Counted from the stretch's first letter, positions 25,362 to 33,783 are shown. The stretch: DNA of 64,000 nucleotides from an uncultured Flavobacteriaceae bacterium (GCA_947494825.1 CANLWN010000001.1:806001-870000), one strand, 5' to 3'. The notes: generated by a model from the letters alone, not told the origin. Program-made: numbers and translations.

Positions 25362-27796
25362 TAGGCATCCTCCTTTCTCCTACCGCGCCAAAATGAAAAT
25401 ACCAATCCGAACAGTATCAAAGCGCCTAGGGCGATGGAGCTTCCCAGGGCGATCTTACTGCCCCGTTCCACCACTTCCGGTTCAAACTTAAATTCCAAGG
25501 TATGGTCTCCCGCTGGCACCTGAAGCGCCCTTAAGACGTAATTTACCTTAAAGTGGGGGGTCAATTTTCCATCAACATAGGCGTTCCAGCCCTGAGGGTA
25601 GTACATTTCCGAAAATACGGCCAGCCCGTCATGCGCGTTGGAGGATACGTATGTAAGATGGTTGGGCAGATATTCCTTTAAAGCGATCAATGCTGTTGAA
25701 TCTTTCCGAAAGGCAAAGCGACTAATATTAGGAAAGGCCCGGGTATTCACTACGGCCATCGTTTTGACGTCTAGACTGTCCAGGGCCCTTATTTCTTCAT
25801 CGGCCGTTTGTACTTTTTGGAGCTGTTCCACAAACCAGGCATTGCCATTGGCATTGGGGTTCAGGGCCGGATAGCGCTTGCCCTCCTGATCCTGTTGTAC
25901 AATGTATTTCACATTGAGCATATCCAACACCCGGGTATTGTTTTTGTACACCTGATAGTCGAACAGCTCCATAAGGCCAGCCGGTTTTGCTGCATGATAA
26001 CCGCCTACGGACTGGTGAAAGTACGAGGTGCGGGCGCCATTTAAACCTTCGGACGGGTCATAGACCCGGTAAACCGTCTCGTCCTCCAAAATCTGTTTAT
26101 CCAACGCCGTCTCCTGAAAAGGTTCCAGCATGGTGCGCTTCCGCACAAAATCGTCCTCGTTCACATAGCGGGTCGCTACACCGGCCAGATCAAAGAGCAC
26201 GAGCAACCCTAGGGCCACGATGGTCAAATTTTGTTTCATCCTCCCCTTTAGGAACAGCCAAATGACCAAGGCCGCTAACAGCACATATACAAGGGAACGC
26301 AGAGAATCGTAGATGTACACGGCTTCGCGATCCAACTGTATCATGGTCATTACCTCCTCCCCAAAATAGCGGGTATAGGTGCCATCGCTAAGGCCTGTAA
26401 AATCAAAGGTGCCCTTGAACAATAGCAAGGCGATCGCCAATCCGCCCGCGATAAAAAAACTGATCTTCAGGGCGTGTATTTTTTTCTTGGTCTCTATGGA
26501 TGGCTTAAAGACCTCCCTTAAGGCCAACACCGCGAGCAGGGGCGCGCAGAGCTCCAATATCACCTGGATAGAGGAAACTGCCCTGAATTTATCGTAGAAG
26601 GGAAAATAATCGATCATAAAATCGGTCAGCAAGCCAAAGTTCTTTCCCCAGGACAGTACCAACGACATAAGGGTACCGCCCAACAACCACCATTTTAGCT
26701 TTCCCTTGACCAGGAAAAGCCCCAATACGAAAAGGAAGAAGATGATGGCGCCAATATAGGCCGGTGCCGACACCCCGGGCTGATCGCCCCAGTACAGGGG
26801 AAGGCCACTGGTAAATTCCAGGGCACGGGTCCTCGGTAGGCCTTGTTCGGTAAGGTAATCATAGGTCTTGGCGTTTTCGCCCAGGTCCTCATTGTTGGAT
26901 CCACCGAACAAGCGGGGAACAAACAGGTTGAACGATTCGGCCTTGCCATAACTATAGGCCGTAATATAGTCCTTGCTAAGGCCGCCGGTATTCTCTTTTG
27001 GAGAGCCGTCAGGGTCCAGGGTCAACTGTGTTTTGCCCCGCGTGCTCCAGTCCGCATATTCCTTGGTGGCCATAAGCCCAGTGGCGTTCGTAGTAATACC
27101 CAAGGCCACCGCCAGGATTAAAATGCCGACGGAAATAAAAAAATGCTTCAACTTCCTCTTTAGGATCGCATCCACAAAATAAGCCACGCCCAAAATTAGG
27201 ACCAGCAACATAAAATAATAGGTCATCTGATAGTGGTTGGCACTGACCTCCAGTGCCATCGCTACTGCCGTGAGCAAAAACCCCCAGAGGTATCGTTTTC
27301 TAAAAACCAGTATAATACCACCCAACAATATGGGCAGGTAGCCCAGGGCATGTGCCTTTGCGTTGTGCCCTACCCCTAGGATGATGATCATATAGGTAGA
27401 GAAACCGAACGCCAAAGCACCTAGGACGGCCAACCTATAATCCACCTTAAGACAGCATAACAAAATGTAAAATCCAATAAAATACAGGAAGAGATAGTCC
27501 GCAGGGCGCGGTAGGAACCTGATGATCTTATCGAGTTTCTTTACATAGTTGTGGGGGTAGTTGGCCCCCAATTGATAGGTGGGCATGCCCCCAAATGCGC
27601 CGTTGGTCCAATAGGGCTCCTCCCCTGTTCTTTTTCGAAAATCGTTCTGCTCCTTGGCCATGCCGGTGTATTGAACGATATCCGATTGGGAAATGACCTT
27701 TCCTTGAAGTACGGGGTGAAAGTAAGCAAGGGCGGTAATGAGGAAGAAAACAAAAACAAAAAAATGGACAAATAACGCTTTAACGTTGGTCTTCAT
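25361..27796 (-). CDS. YfhO-family polytopic membrane protein
   Basis: The 811-residue protein has more than ten transmembrane helices in its first 550 residues and a periplasmic C-terminal region of about 200 residues with one final helix. The YfhO family is recognised by the first loop (SDIVQYTGMAKEQNDFRKRTG, then GGMPTYQLG) and by the late phrases YPQGWNAYVDGK and AGDHTLEFKFEPE. In Gram-positive bacteria YfhO is involved in glycosylating lipoteichoic acid; in Bacteroidota the substrate is unknown. The position upstream of a GT4 and a flippase supports a role in surface-glycan assembly. Fifteen bases before its ATG the frame of DUF4834 ends (27818). Confidence 0.85.
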   Translation of the reverse strand: MKTNVKALFVHFFVFVFFLITALAYFHPVLQGKVISQSDIVQYTGMAKEQNDFRKRTGEEPYWTNGAFGGMPTYQLGANYPHNYVKKLDKIIRFLPRPADYLFLYFIGFYILLCCLKVDYRLAVLGALAFGFSTYMIIILGVGHNAKAHALGYLPILLGGIILVFRKRYLWGFLLTAVAMALEVSANHYQMTYYFMLLVLILGVAYFVDAILKRKLKHFFISVGILILAVALGITTNATGLMATKEYADWSTRGKTQLTLDPDGSPKENTGGLSKDYITAYSYGKAESFNLFVPRLFGGSNNEDLGENAKTYDYLTEQGLPRTRALEFTSGLPLYWGDQPGVSAPAYIGAIIFFLFVLGLFLVKGKLKWWLLGGTLMSLVLSWGKNFGLLTDFMIDYFPFYDKFRAVSSIQVILELCAPLLAVLALREVFKPSIETKKKIHALKISFFIAGGLAIALLLFKGTFDFTGLSDGTYTRYFGEEVMTMIQLDREAVYIYDSLRSLVYVLLAALVIWLFLKGRMKQNLTIVALGLLVLFDLAGVATRYVNEDDFVRKRTMLEPFQETALDKQILEDETVYRVYDPSEGLNGARTSYFHQSVGGYHAAKPAGLMELFDYQVYKNNTRVLDMLNVKYIVQQDQEGKRYPALNPNANGNAWFVEQLQKVQTADEEIRALDSLDVKTMAVVNTRAFPNISRFAFRKDSTALIALKEYLPNHLTYVSSNAHDGLAVFSEMYYPQGWNAYVDGKLTPHFKVNYVLRALQVPAGDHTLEFKFEPEVVERGSKIALGSSIALGALILFGLVFSFWRGRRKEDA

Positions 27797-27817
27797 GAAT
27801 TGGTATTGTAGTAATAT

Positions 27818-28081
27818 TTACTCAATTTCCTCAAAATCTATATATTCTCCAACTTTTTTTGAAGTATTGGTCTTTTTGGTCGGTTTCTTATCAATGATGA
27901 TATCCCCTAGCTGTTCTTCTTCTTGAGGCGCCTGCTCATGAAATTGTCCATATCGTTCCCTGAAGTGCGCCTCCGTTTTTCTTGCAGCATAGCTGAACAG
28001 TTTGGGTGCAAACCACCTGCCAAGTATTTTCAACAGATAGTATACTAATACGATGACCAGGACCGTTTTTAATAAACCCAT
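27818..28081 (-). CDS. DUF4834 family small membrane protein
   Basis: The 87-residue protein has one transmembrane helix at the start (GLLKTVLVIVLVYYLLKILGRWFAPKLF) and a charged tail ending YIDFEEIE. The pattern, including the YIDFEEIE-like end, is that of DUF4834, a Bacteroidota family of unknown function often found beside YfhO-type genes. It is the first gene of the minus-strand envelope operon and has its own promoter box at 28102-28109. Confidence 0.8.
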   Translation of the reverse strand: MGLLKTVLVIVLVYYLLKILGRWFAPKLFSYAARKTEAHFRERYGQFHEQAPQEEEQLGDIIIDKKPTKKTNTSKKVGEYIDFEEIE

Positions 28082-28101
28082 ATTCTTGCAAAAATTTATA
28101 T

Positions 28102-28109
28102 CAAAAGTA
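28102..28109 (-). promoter_or_regulatory. Putative -7 box TACTTTTG
   Basis: On the minus strand the octamer reads TACTTTTG, an exact TAnnTTTG match 20 bases upstream of the DUF4834 start. It probably drives the 28081-22636 operon. Confidence 0.45.
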
Positions 28110-28185
28110 CGATTCTAGCGTTGTATTAAGAGTGCAAAAGTCATAAAATAATAATAAAACAGCCTTTATGGGGCATCCTATTAGA

Positions 28186-29247
28186 ATGAAAAACATAAAA
28201 TTCCTCCTTTTTCGGTTACTGCTTGTCCTACCTTTTTTGGGTTTCTCCCAATATACGGATGTCATCAATTCTAACAGACCCGGTTTGTCCGTAAGTGCCT
28301 ATGCGGTAGGCAAAAACGTTTTGCAAGTGGAGTTCGGGGCCTTCTACGAACAGCAGGATCACAATACATTGGATACGGAATCTACTATTTTGGGGGCCGA
28401 TTTTTCCATCCGTTACGGTCTTCTGTTCGAAGAACTGGAACTCAATTGGGAAGGCACCTTCCAAAACCAGGACATTACGTTTACCGATTTGGGCACAAGC
28501 GACTCCCGCACTGATTTTGGGCGGAACCGTATAGGACTTAAATACTTGCTATACGACCCCTACAAGAGCGAGGAACGCACTAAACCCAATTTGTACAGCT
28601 GGCGTGCCAACAACGTCTTTCAACTCCGGAATTTGATTCCAGCGGTATCCGTTTATGCCGGGGCTACCTTTGTTCTTGGCGAGAACCCTTTTTTTGTGGG
28701 CGATCCTACGGTTTCTCCGCGTGTTATGGTGGCCACGCAGAGCACGCTTACACCCCGCTTTGTTTTGATCAGCAACATTTCCTACGACCGGATAGGCTCC
28801 GATTTTCCGGAATGGGGGTATCTTATTTCACTTTCGCATGCCTTAAAAAACCCCAAGTGGAGCGTCTTCCTGGAGAACCAGGGGGTCAACAGCGACCGCT
28901 ATTCGGATATTCTCTTGCGGGGCGGTGTGGCGCATTTGATCAACGATGCCTTTCAGGTGGATCTTAACCTGGGCGCCAATTTTAAAAATACGCCCTCCCG
29001 CCTCTTTGCCACGGCCGGTTTTTCCTATCGGTTGGACATGCACAAGGACGAGCTGGTTCCCATAGAGGACCAAAAGGCCGGGGAAAATGGCGGCCCCATC
29101 AAAAAGAACGCCATGAAAAAGGGAAAGAAAAAGAAGAAAAAGAAAAAGCGAAAAAATAAGGGCAAAGGTGCAGAGGATATTGATCTTAGCCCCACTAAAA
29201 AACAGCTTCGCAAGAAGAAAAAGGACAACGGGGCGATCGACTTCTGA
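28186..29247 (+). CDS. Outer-membrane transporter-like protein (Phenol_MetA_deg type) with Lys-rich tail
   Basis: The 353-residue protein starts at the second ATG (28186), which begins the signal peptide MKNIKFLLFRLLLVLPFLGFSQ; an ATG six codons upstream is possible. Mature residues begin DVINSNRPGLSVSAYAVGKNVLQ and continue as alternating amphipathic strands, as in beta-barrels of the 'putative MetA-pathway' family that are annotated as transporters. The last 60 residues are unusual: about 23 of them are lysine, grouped as KKGKKKKKKKKRKNKGKG and then a short acidic patch. This is longer than a barrel closure and would hang free in the periplasm or outside. The C-terminal end has no terminal aromatic residue, as outer-membrane barrels usually have; it ends in F after IDF. 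Confidence 0.7.
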   Translation: MKNIKFLLFRLLLVLPFLGFSQYTDVINSNRPGLSVSAYAVGKNVLQVEFGAFYEQQDHNTLDTESTILGADFSIRYGLLFEELELNWEGTFQNQDITFTDLGTSDSRTDFGRNRIGLKYLLYDPYKSEERTKPNLYSWRANNVFQLRNLIPAVSVYAGATFVLGENPFFVGDPTVSPRVMVATQSTLTPRFVLISNISYDRIGSDFPEWGYLISLSHALKNPKWSVFLENQGVNSDRYSDILLRGGVAHLINDAFQVDLNLGANFKNTPSRLFATAGFSYRLDMHKDELVPIEDQKAGENGGPIKKNAMKKGKKKKKKKKRKNKGKGAEDIDLSPTKKQLRKKKKDNGAIDF

Positions 29248-29334
29248 TCTGCTCACTTTTGCGTAAAAAATAAAGCGCTGCCGTTTTATCTTGTTGATTA
29301 ATATTCCTAATATTGATGGCTTAAAAGCAACTGC

Positions 29335-30456
29335 ATGGTCACCATCAAAGAAGCTACCTCAAAGTCGGATCTAAAAAAATTCGTAAAATTCCCCTTTTCC
29401 CTTTACAAGGATTCACCCTATTGGGTACCCCCTATTATCAAGGATGAACTGGAAACCTTTGATCGGGACAAAAACCCTGTCTTTAAGGATGCGGATGCCT
29501 GGTTCTTTCTGGCCTATAAGAACGATGTTCTAGTAGGAAGGGTCGTGGCCATCATCAACAACATAGAGGTAAATCAGCAACAGCTCCGAAAAATGCGGTT
29601 TGGTTGGTTCGATTTCATCGATGATCCCGAAGTTTCCGAACGCCTGTTGGAAAAGGTAGCCGAAATAGGCAGGAATCACCAGTTGGACTATATGGAGGGG
29701 CCGGTGGGCTTTTCCAATTTGGACAAAGTGGGTGTCCTTACGGAGGGTTTTGACCATATAGGCACCATGATCACCTGGTACAACCATCCGTATTACGCAG
29801 GTCACTTGGAACGTTTGGGCTTTGTGAAGGAAAAGGAATATCTGGAAAATAAATTCCCCTTTGGCAATGCCGATCCAGCCCTCTTTACTAGGGTACAGGC
29901 ACTCATAAAAAAAAGATATGGCCTGCGGGAAATAAACTGCACAAAGACCAGCGAGGTGTTGCCCTGGACCGATCAAATGTTCGATCTTTTCAACGAGACC
30001 TATTCCGCCCTGGCCTCCTTTGTGCCCATCACGGATATCCAAAAGGCCTATTTCAAGAAAAAATACATAAGCCTCATCAATCCGGAATACATCAAGTTTA
30101 TTGTGGACAAGGAGGACAAGCTCGTTAGCTTCGCCATAGTGATGCCCTCTTTTTCCAGGGCCTTGCAAAAAGCCAAGGGAAAGCTGTTCCCTTTTGGGGT
30201 CTTTCACCTATTACGGGCCAAAAAGCACAATACGGACGTTATCTTCTATCTGATCGGGGTACACCCGGAATATCAGAACAAGGGGGTAACCGCTATTGTC
30301 TTTAACGAGTACTACAAGACCTTTACCAAAAACGGAATCAAAAACTGTATTCGTACGCCCGAACTGGAGGAAAATACGGCCATACGGCAAATCTGGAAGC
30401 ATTTTAACCCTATAGTGCACAAACGCCGCCGGACCTATCGGAAGAACTTGGGTTAA
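29335..30456 (+). CDS. GNAT-like acyltransferase-fold protein
   Basis: The 373-residue cytoplasmic protein begins TIKEATSKSDLKKFVKFPFSLYKDSPYWVPP and contains DAWFFLAYKNDVLVGRVVAIIN. The C-terminal GNAT-like core LIGVHPEYQNKGVTAIVFNEYYK carries the acetyl-CoA loop QNKGVT. Two GNAT-like halves appear to flank a linker, a common architecture in a flavobacterial family sometimes labelled 'GTP cyclohydrolase'. That label is not supported here. The substrate is unknown. It is the last gene before the 0.9-kb repeat region and faces the gene at 31361. Confidence 0.7.
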   Translation: MVTIKEATSKSDLKKFVKFPFSLYKDSPYWVPPIIKDELETFDRDKNPVFKDADAWFFLAYKNDVLVGRVVAIINNIEVNQQQLRKMRFGWFDFIDDPEVSERLLEKVAEIGRNHQLDYMEGPVGFSNLDKVGVLTEGFDHIGTMITWYNHPYYAGHLERLGFVKEKEYLENKFPFGNADPALFTRVQALIKKRYGLREINCTKTSEVLPWTDQMFDLFNETYSALASFVPITDIQKAYFKKKYISLINPEYIKFIVDKEDKLVSFAIVMPSFSRALQKAKGKLFPFGVFHLLRAKKHNTDVIFYLIGVHPEYQNKGVTAIVFNEYYKTFTKNGIKNCIRTPELEENTAIRQIWKHFNPIVHKRRRTYRKNLG

Positions 30457-30474
30457 GGTTGGTTGATGGTGAAC

Positions 30475-30502
30475 AGTTGACGGTTGATGGTTGATGGTTG
30501 AT
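30475..30502 (+). repeat. Heptamer repeat GGTTGAT
   Basis: Three exact GGTTGAT units (30482-30502) follow a degenerate one (AGTTGAC). Further period-seven drift continues downstream (AACAATT, AGCAATT, AACAGTT, GGCAGTA). Confidence 0.7.
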
Positions 30503-30540
30503 GGTAATCAATGAACAATTAGCAATTAACAGTTGGCAGT
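30490..30540 (+). repeat. Intergenic direct repeat, copy 1
   Basis: About 43 bases from GTTGATGGTTGATGG onward recur at 30749-30792 with one mismatch. Both copies are made of period-seven units. Confidence 0.75.
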
Positions 30541-30650
30541 AGGCAGTCCTCGGTTATGAGTTGTTGAGTTATGGGTTCGGATAGTGGTTAAAGGTGATGT
30601 GTTCTCGATAGCTACCTTGAACCTTAAGTCAGAAACAGTAGGCAGTGGGT

Positions 30651-30730
30651 AGAGATTCCTCGCAAGCTCGGAATGACAAACCAATGTATATTGTCATTCA
30701 GAGTGTAGCGCAGCGAAACGAAGAATCTCA
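30651..30730. repeat. MITE-like imperfect palindrome
   Basis: The outer arms GAGATTCCTCG and CGAAGAATCTC pair with one mismatch. The inner arms CTCGGAATGACAA and TTGTCATTCAGAG also pair with one mismatch. The ends enclose about 80 bases. No transposase is present. A partial second copy is at 31244-31320, so it is a dispersed element in this genome. Confidence 0.65.
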
Positions 30731-30748
30731 GGCGGTGGGAAGTGAACA

Positions 30749-30792
30749 GTTGATGGTTGATGGGAATCAATGAACAATTAGCAATTAACAGT
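30749..30792 (+). repeat. Intergenic direct repeat, copy 2
   Basis: This is the second copy of the segment at 30490. It continues into further period-seven units (AACAGTA, AACAGTT, GGCAGTG). Confidence 0.75.
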
Positions 30793-30885
30793 AAACAGTT
30801 GGCAGTGGGCACACCTACGCCAAGGCTGCGGTGTATACCAACAGTTGACAGTAGATGGTTGATGGTTGACCATGTCCCCTCATCC

Positions 30886-30981
30886 CTGCCTATCGGCAGA
30901 CCTTCTCCCCAGGGAGAAGGGATTTTTATTGCCATCCTTTTGCAGATATGCCTCCTCTCCCTCCTTGAACAAGGAGGGGAG
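30886..30981. repeat. Three consecutive hairpins
   Basis: CTGCC-TATC-GGCAG (30886-30899), CCTTCTCCC/GGGAGAAGG (30901-30920) and CTCCCTCCTT/AAGGAGGGGAG (30957-30981, one bulge). They resemble dispersed REP-like hairpins; the second is followed by a T-rich stretch and could terminate transcription from the left. Confidence 0.6.
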
Positions 30982-31058
30982 CTTTAATACCTGTCCCAAT
31001 TCTGGCCTCTTACTTCTGAATTCGGTATTTGAATCGATGGATTAGGGCTCTTTTTTAA

Positions 31059-31249
31059 AATCCGCCAAAGATTTATTCTAAATCTGCTAAAGATATTTTA
31101 TGAATCTGCCAGAGATTTGGTTTGAATCTGCCAGAGATTTGGTCTGCATCTGTCAAAGATGAGATTCGCATCTGTTAGAGATGTGCTTTGCATCTGTCAA
31201 ATATGTGCTTTGCATCTGCCGGGGATTTATTTTAAATCCGCTAGAGATT
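31059..31249. repeat. Nine-unit 22-bp tandem array of dyads
   Basis: Units begin at 31059, 31081, 31103, 31125, 31147, 31169, 31191, 31213 and 31235, a strict 22-base period. Each carries a dyad: AATCT-N5-AGATT in units 3-4 and CATCT-N5-AGATG in units 5-6, with one or two mismatches in the others. Seven-base linkers separate the dyads. The last unit merges with the start of the palindrome copy at 31244. Confidence 0.9.
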
Positions 31250-31320
31250 CCTCGTGGTCTCGGAATGACAAATCGAAGCGTATTATTATTATTATTCAGA
31301 GTGAAGTGTAGGCAAGCAAA
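31244..31320. repeat. Partial copy of the MITE-like palindrome
   Basis: GAGATTCCTCG, CTCGGAATGACAA and ATTCAGAGTG match the element at 30651-30730. The centre is replaced by an ATT trinucleotide tract and the right arm is damaged. Confidence 0.6.
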
Positions 31321-31330
31321 GCTTTCCAAC

Positions 31331-31358
31331 CTTGAACCTTAAACATTGAACCTTGAAC
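31331..31358 (-). repeat. Heptamer repeat CTTGAAC
   Basis: Four units: CTTGAAC, CTTAAAC, ATTGAAC, CTTGAAC. They lie directly past the stop of the alpha-oxoamine synthase gene (minus strand). Confidence 0.7.
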
Positions 31359-31360
31359 TA

Positions 31361-32620
31361 TTACTCCCCCATCGCAGCTGCGACCGCCGCGGAAAGTCTT
31401 TTGTAAGTACCGTTCTTAAGTCGGTCCCGAATGGCCGAGAAGGCCTCTAGGGTCTCCGCAATGTCCTCCATGGTATGGGTAGCCGTAGGAATCATCCGTA
31501 ACAAAATAAGTCCCTTGGGAATTACAGGATATACCACTATGGAACAGAATATGCCGTAGTTCTCGCGCAGGTCCTTTACCAGGGCCATGGCTTCCGGGAT
31601 ACTTCCGTTCAGGTACACCGGGGTGACGCAGCTGGAAGTGGTCCCTATATCAAAACCTCTTTCCTTAAGGCCATTTTGAAGGGCATTTACATTTTCCCAG
31701 AGTTTTGCCTTAAGTTCGGGCATGGTACGGAGCATGTCCAAACGTTTCAACGCGCCCTTTACATAGATCATGGGCAGCGACTTGGCAAACATCTGTGAAC
31801 GAAGATTGTATTTTAGGTAGTCTATGATTTCTTTATCGGCGGCCAAAAAAGCTCCTATACCGGCCATGGATTTGGCAAAAGTGGCAAAATAAACGTCAAT
31901 ATCGTCCTGGACGCCCTGTTCTTCACCGGCTCCGGCCCCTGTTTTTCCCAAAGTTCCAAAACCATGGGCATCATCCACAAGAAGTCTAAATCTGTATTTT
32001 TGCTTTAAGGCAACGATTTCCTTGAGCTTGCCCTGTTCCCCGCGCATGCCGAAAACACCTTCGGAAATAACAAGAATGCCACCTCCGGTCTGTTCGGCCA
32101 GTTTGGTGGCACGTTCCAGGTTCTTTTCCAGGCTCTCAATATCATTGTGCTTAAACGTAAAACGCTTGCCCACATGCAATCGCACCCCATCAATGATACA
32201 GGCATGGGAATCCACGTCGTATACGATAATATCATCTTTGGACACCAATGCGTCAATAGCTGATAATATACCTTGATATCCGAAATTTAATAGGTAAGAG
32301 GCCTCTTTATTGACAAAAGCGGCCAGTTCTTGCTCCAATTGCTCGTGGTAGTCCGTGTGGCCACTCATCATACGAGCGCCCATCGGGTAGGCAGAACCGT
32401 GCTCCAAAGCCGCAGCACCATCAACCTTTTTGACCTCGGGCAGATTGGCAAGCCCTAGGTAATCATTGATACTCCACGTAATCACCTCTTTTCCCTGGAA
32501 TTTCATCCGATTGGAAATGGGACCTTCCAATTTTGGGAAAACAAAATATCCCTCCGCCTGTGAAGCCCACTTCCCCAGTGGCCCCTTATTCTCGGTAATC
32601 CTATCAAATAAGTCTCTCAT
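31361..32620 (-). CDS. Alpha-oxoamine synthase (AOS) family; probable cysteate fatty-acyltransferase or serine palmitoyltransferase
   Basis: The 419-residue PLP enzyme belongs to the KBL/AONS/SPT group. It has SINDYLGLAN, the cofactor-stacking His in YDVDSHACIIDG, VDDAHGFGTLG with the Asp and His, and the Schiff-base Lys in FATFAKSMAGIG. It joins an amino acid to an acyl thioester with loss of CO2. The N-terminus (MRDLFDRITENKGPLGKWA) and the ending are of a flavobacterial clade I associate with sphingolipid or sulfonolipid synthesis rather than biotin. The upstream neighbour is cysteine-synthase-like, which supports a cysteate-based (capnine-type) substrate. Gliding flavobacteria are known to contain sulfonolipids. 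The exact substrate is inference; serine palmitoyltransferase and 2-amino-3-ketobutyrate ligase remain possible. Confidence 0.75.
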   Translation of the reverse strand: MRDLFDRITENKGPLGKWASQAEGYFVFPKLEGPISNRMKFQGKEVITWSINDYLGLANLPEVKKVDGAAALEHGSAYPMGARMMSGHTDYHEQLEQELAAFVNKEASYLLNFGYQGILSAIDALVSKDDIIVYDVDSHACIIDGVRLHVGKRFTFKHNDIESLEKNLERATKLAEQTGGGILVISEGVFGMRGEQGKLKEIVALKQKYRFRLLVDDAHGFGTLGKTGAGAGEEQGVQDDIDVYFATFAKSMAGIGAFLAADKEIIDYLKYNLRSQMFAKSLPMIYVKGALKRLDMLRTMPELKAKLWENVNALQNGLKERGFDIGTTSSCVTPVYLNGSIPEAMALVKDLRENYGIFCSIVVYPVIPKGLILLRMIPTATHTMEDIAETLEAFSAIRDRLKNGTYKRLSAAVAAAMGE

Positions 32621-32642
32621 TAAGCCTAGATTGGTTTAACTG

Positions 32643-32650
32643 CAAAAGTA
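32643..32650 (-). promoter_or_regulatory. Putative -7 box TACTTTTG
   Basis: On the minus strand an exact TAnnTTTG match lies 22 bases before the AOS start at 32620. It gives this gene its own promoter downstream of the terminator at 32685-32720. Confidence 0.45.
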
Positions 32651-32684
32651 TATATTTTTGCCAAGCATTCATAAATTATTTTAG

Positions 32685-32720
32685 GCGCAAAAAAAGCAGC
32701 GACCGTGCGGAGCGCTGCTT
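32685..32720 (-). terminator. Terminator of the cysteine-synthase-like gene
   Basis: AAGCAGCG (32694-32701) pairs with CGCTGCTT (32713-32720); on the minus strand a run of T follows. It separates this gene from the AOS gene. Confidence 0.75.
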
Positions 32721-32742
32721 CCCATATCGTTTTCGAAAGCGA

Positions 32743-33783
32743 TTATTTGATGAACTCTACACGCTGCACCGCCTCTTCGCTCTTACTGTCAAAGAAACCT
32801 TGATCGTTCATCCACTGGTCGCTATAAACCTTGCTCATATATCTGGAACCGTGGTCAGGGAAGATAACAACCACATTGCTGTCCTCATTAAATGTACCCT
32901 CTTCGTCCAACTGCTTTACCGCCTGCATTACAGCTCCACTGGTATAGCCTACGAACATCCCTTCGGATCGTGCTATTTCCCTTGCGGTATGTGCGCTTTC
33001 CTCATCGGTAACCTTGATAAACTCGTCTATACAGTTAAAATCAGTGGCCGTTGGTATTAGATTTTTGCCCAATCCTTCAATGCGGTAGGGATAGATCTCA
33101 TTGGTATCCAATTCCTGGGTCTCGTGGTATTTTTTAAGCACGGAACCATACGCATCTACCCCAATGACCTGAATATCCGGGTTTTGTTCCTTTAGATAAC
33201 GTGAGGTGCCCGAAATAGTGCCCCCGGTACCGCTACAGGCTATGAGGTGCGTAATTTTTCCGCGGGTCTGTTTCCAAATTTCAGGACCTGTGGTCTTGTA
33301 ATGCGCCTCTATGTTCAAATCATTGAAATACTGGTTGATGTATATAGACCCTTTGGTCTCCTCGTGCAGCCTTTTGGCCACCTGGTAATAGGAACGGGGA
33401 TCGTCTGCGCTAACATGGGCGGGACAGATATATACTTTGGCGCCCATGGAGCGCAACATGTCAATCTTATCCTGTGACGATTTGGAACTGACCGCTAAAA
33501 TGCAGTCATAGCCCTTAATAATGCTTACCATGGCTATGCTAAAGCCCGTATTCCCGGAGGTGGTCTCTATAATGGTACTCCCTTCGGTCAAAATCCCCTT
33601 GCGTTCCGCCTCTTCGATGATATAGGCCGCAATACGGTCCTTTGAGGAGTGTCCGGGGTTGAAAGCCTCTACCTTGGCATAAAAATTACCGCTAAGGTTT
33701 TCGGCTATTCTGTTCAACTTGATTAAGGGGGTGTTTCCTATGAGTTCTAGGATATTGGTGTAAGCATCTATCTTATCTTCCAT
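32743..33783 (-). CDS. PLP-dependent cysteine synthase family enzyme; candidate cysteate synthase
   Basis: The 346-residue fold-type II PLP enzyme has the Schiff-base Lys in [13 protein letters not shown], the substrate loop [12 protein letters not shown] and the phosphate loop SGTGGTISG. The family includes O-acetylserine sulfhydrylase, cystathionine beta-synthase and cysteate synthase. Relative to CysK it has an extended C-terminus (MNDQGFF onward) and an altered active-site loop (NPGHSSKDR instead of NPxxSVKDR). It lies directly upstream of the AOS gene on the same strand, though with its own terminator. This pairing is why I prefer a sulfite-using cysteate synthase feeding sulfonolipid synthesis. 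Ordinary cysteine synthase or cystathionine beta-synthase is the alternative. Confidence 0.7.
   Translation of the reverse strand: MEDKIDAYTNILELIGNTPLIKLNRIAENLSGNFYAKVEAFNPGHSSKDRIAAYIIEEAERKGILTEGSTIIETTSGNTGFSIAMVSIIKGYDCILAVSSKSSQDKIDMLRSMGAKVYICPAHVSADDPRSYYQVAKRLHEETKGSIYINQYFNDLNIEAHYKTTGPEIWKQTRGKITHLIACSGTGGTISGTSRYLKEQNPDIQVIGVDAYGSVLKKYHETQELDTNEIYPYRIEGLGKNLIPTATDFNCIDEFIKVTDEESAHTAREIARSEGMFVGYTSGAVMQAVKQLDEEGTFNEDSNVVVIFPDHGSRYMSKVYSDQWMNDQGFFDSKSEEAVQRVEFIK

Larger units (their letters stand above)
30457..31360. repeat. Gene-free, repeat-packed convergent intergenic region
   Basis: Nine hundred bases with no credible gene on either strand; frames present there follow the repeats. 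It holds heptamer tracts (30475-30502, 30749-30815, 31331-31358), a MITE-like palindrome (30651-30730) and its damaged second copy (31244-31320), three hairpins (30886-30981) and the 22-bp tandem array (31059-31249). The genes on both sides point into it. Confidence 0.85.

Noticed and set aside
30651..30730. Insertion sequence
   Set aside because: Only 80 bases, no transposase frame, and target-site duplications cannot be recognised.
31059..31249. CRISPR array
   Set aside because: Units abut with the same seven-base linkers, there are no unique spacers, the period is too short, and no cas gene is present.
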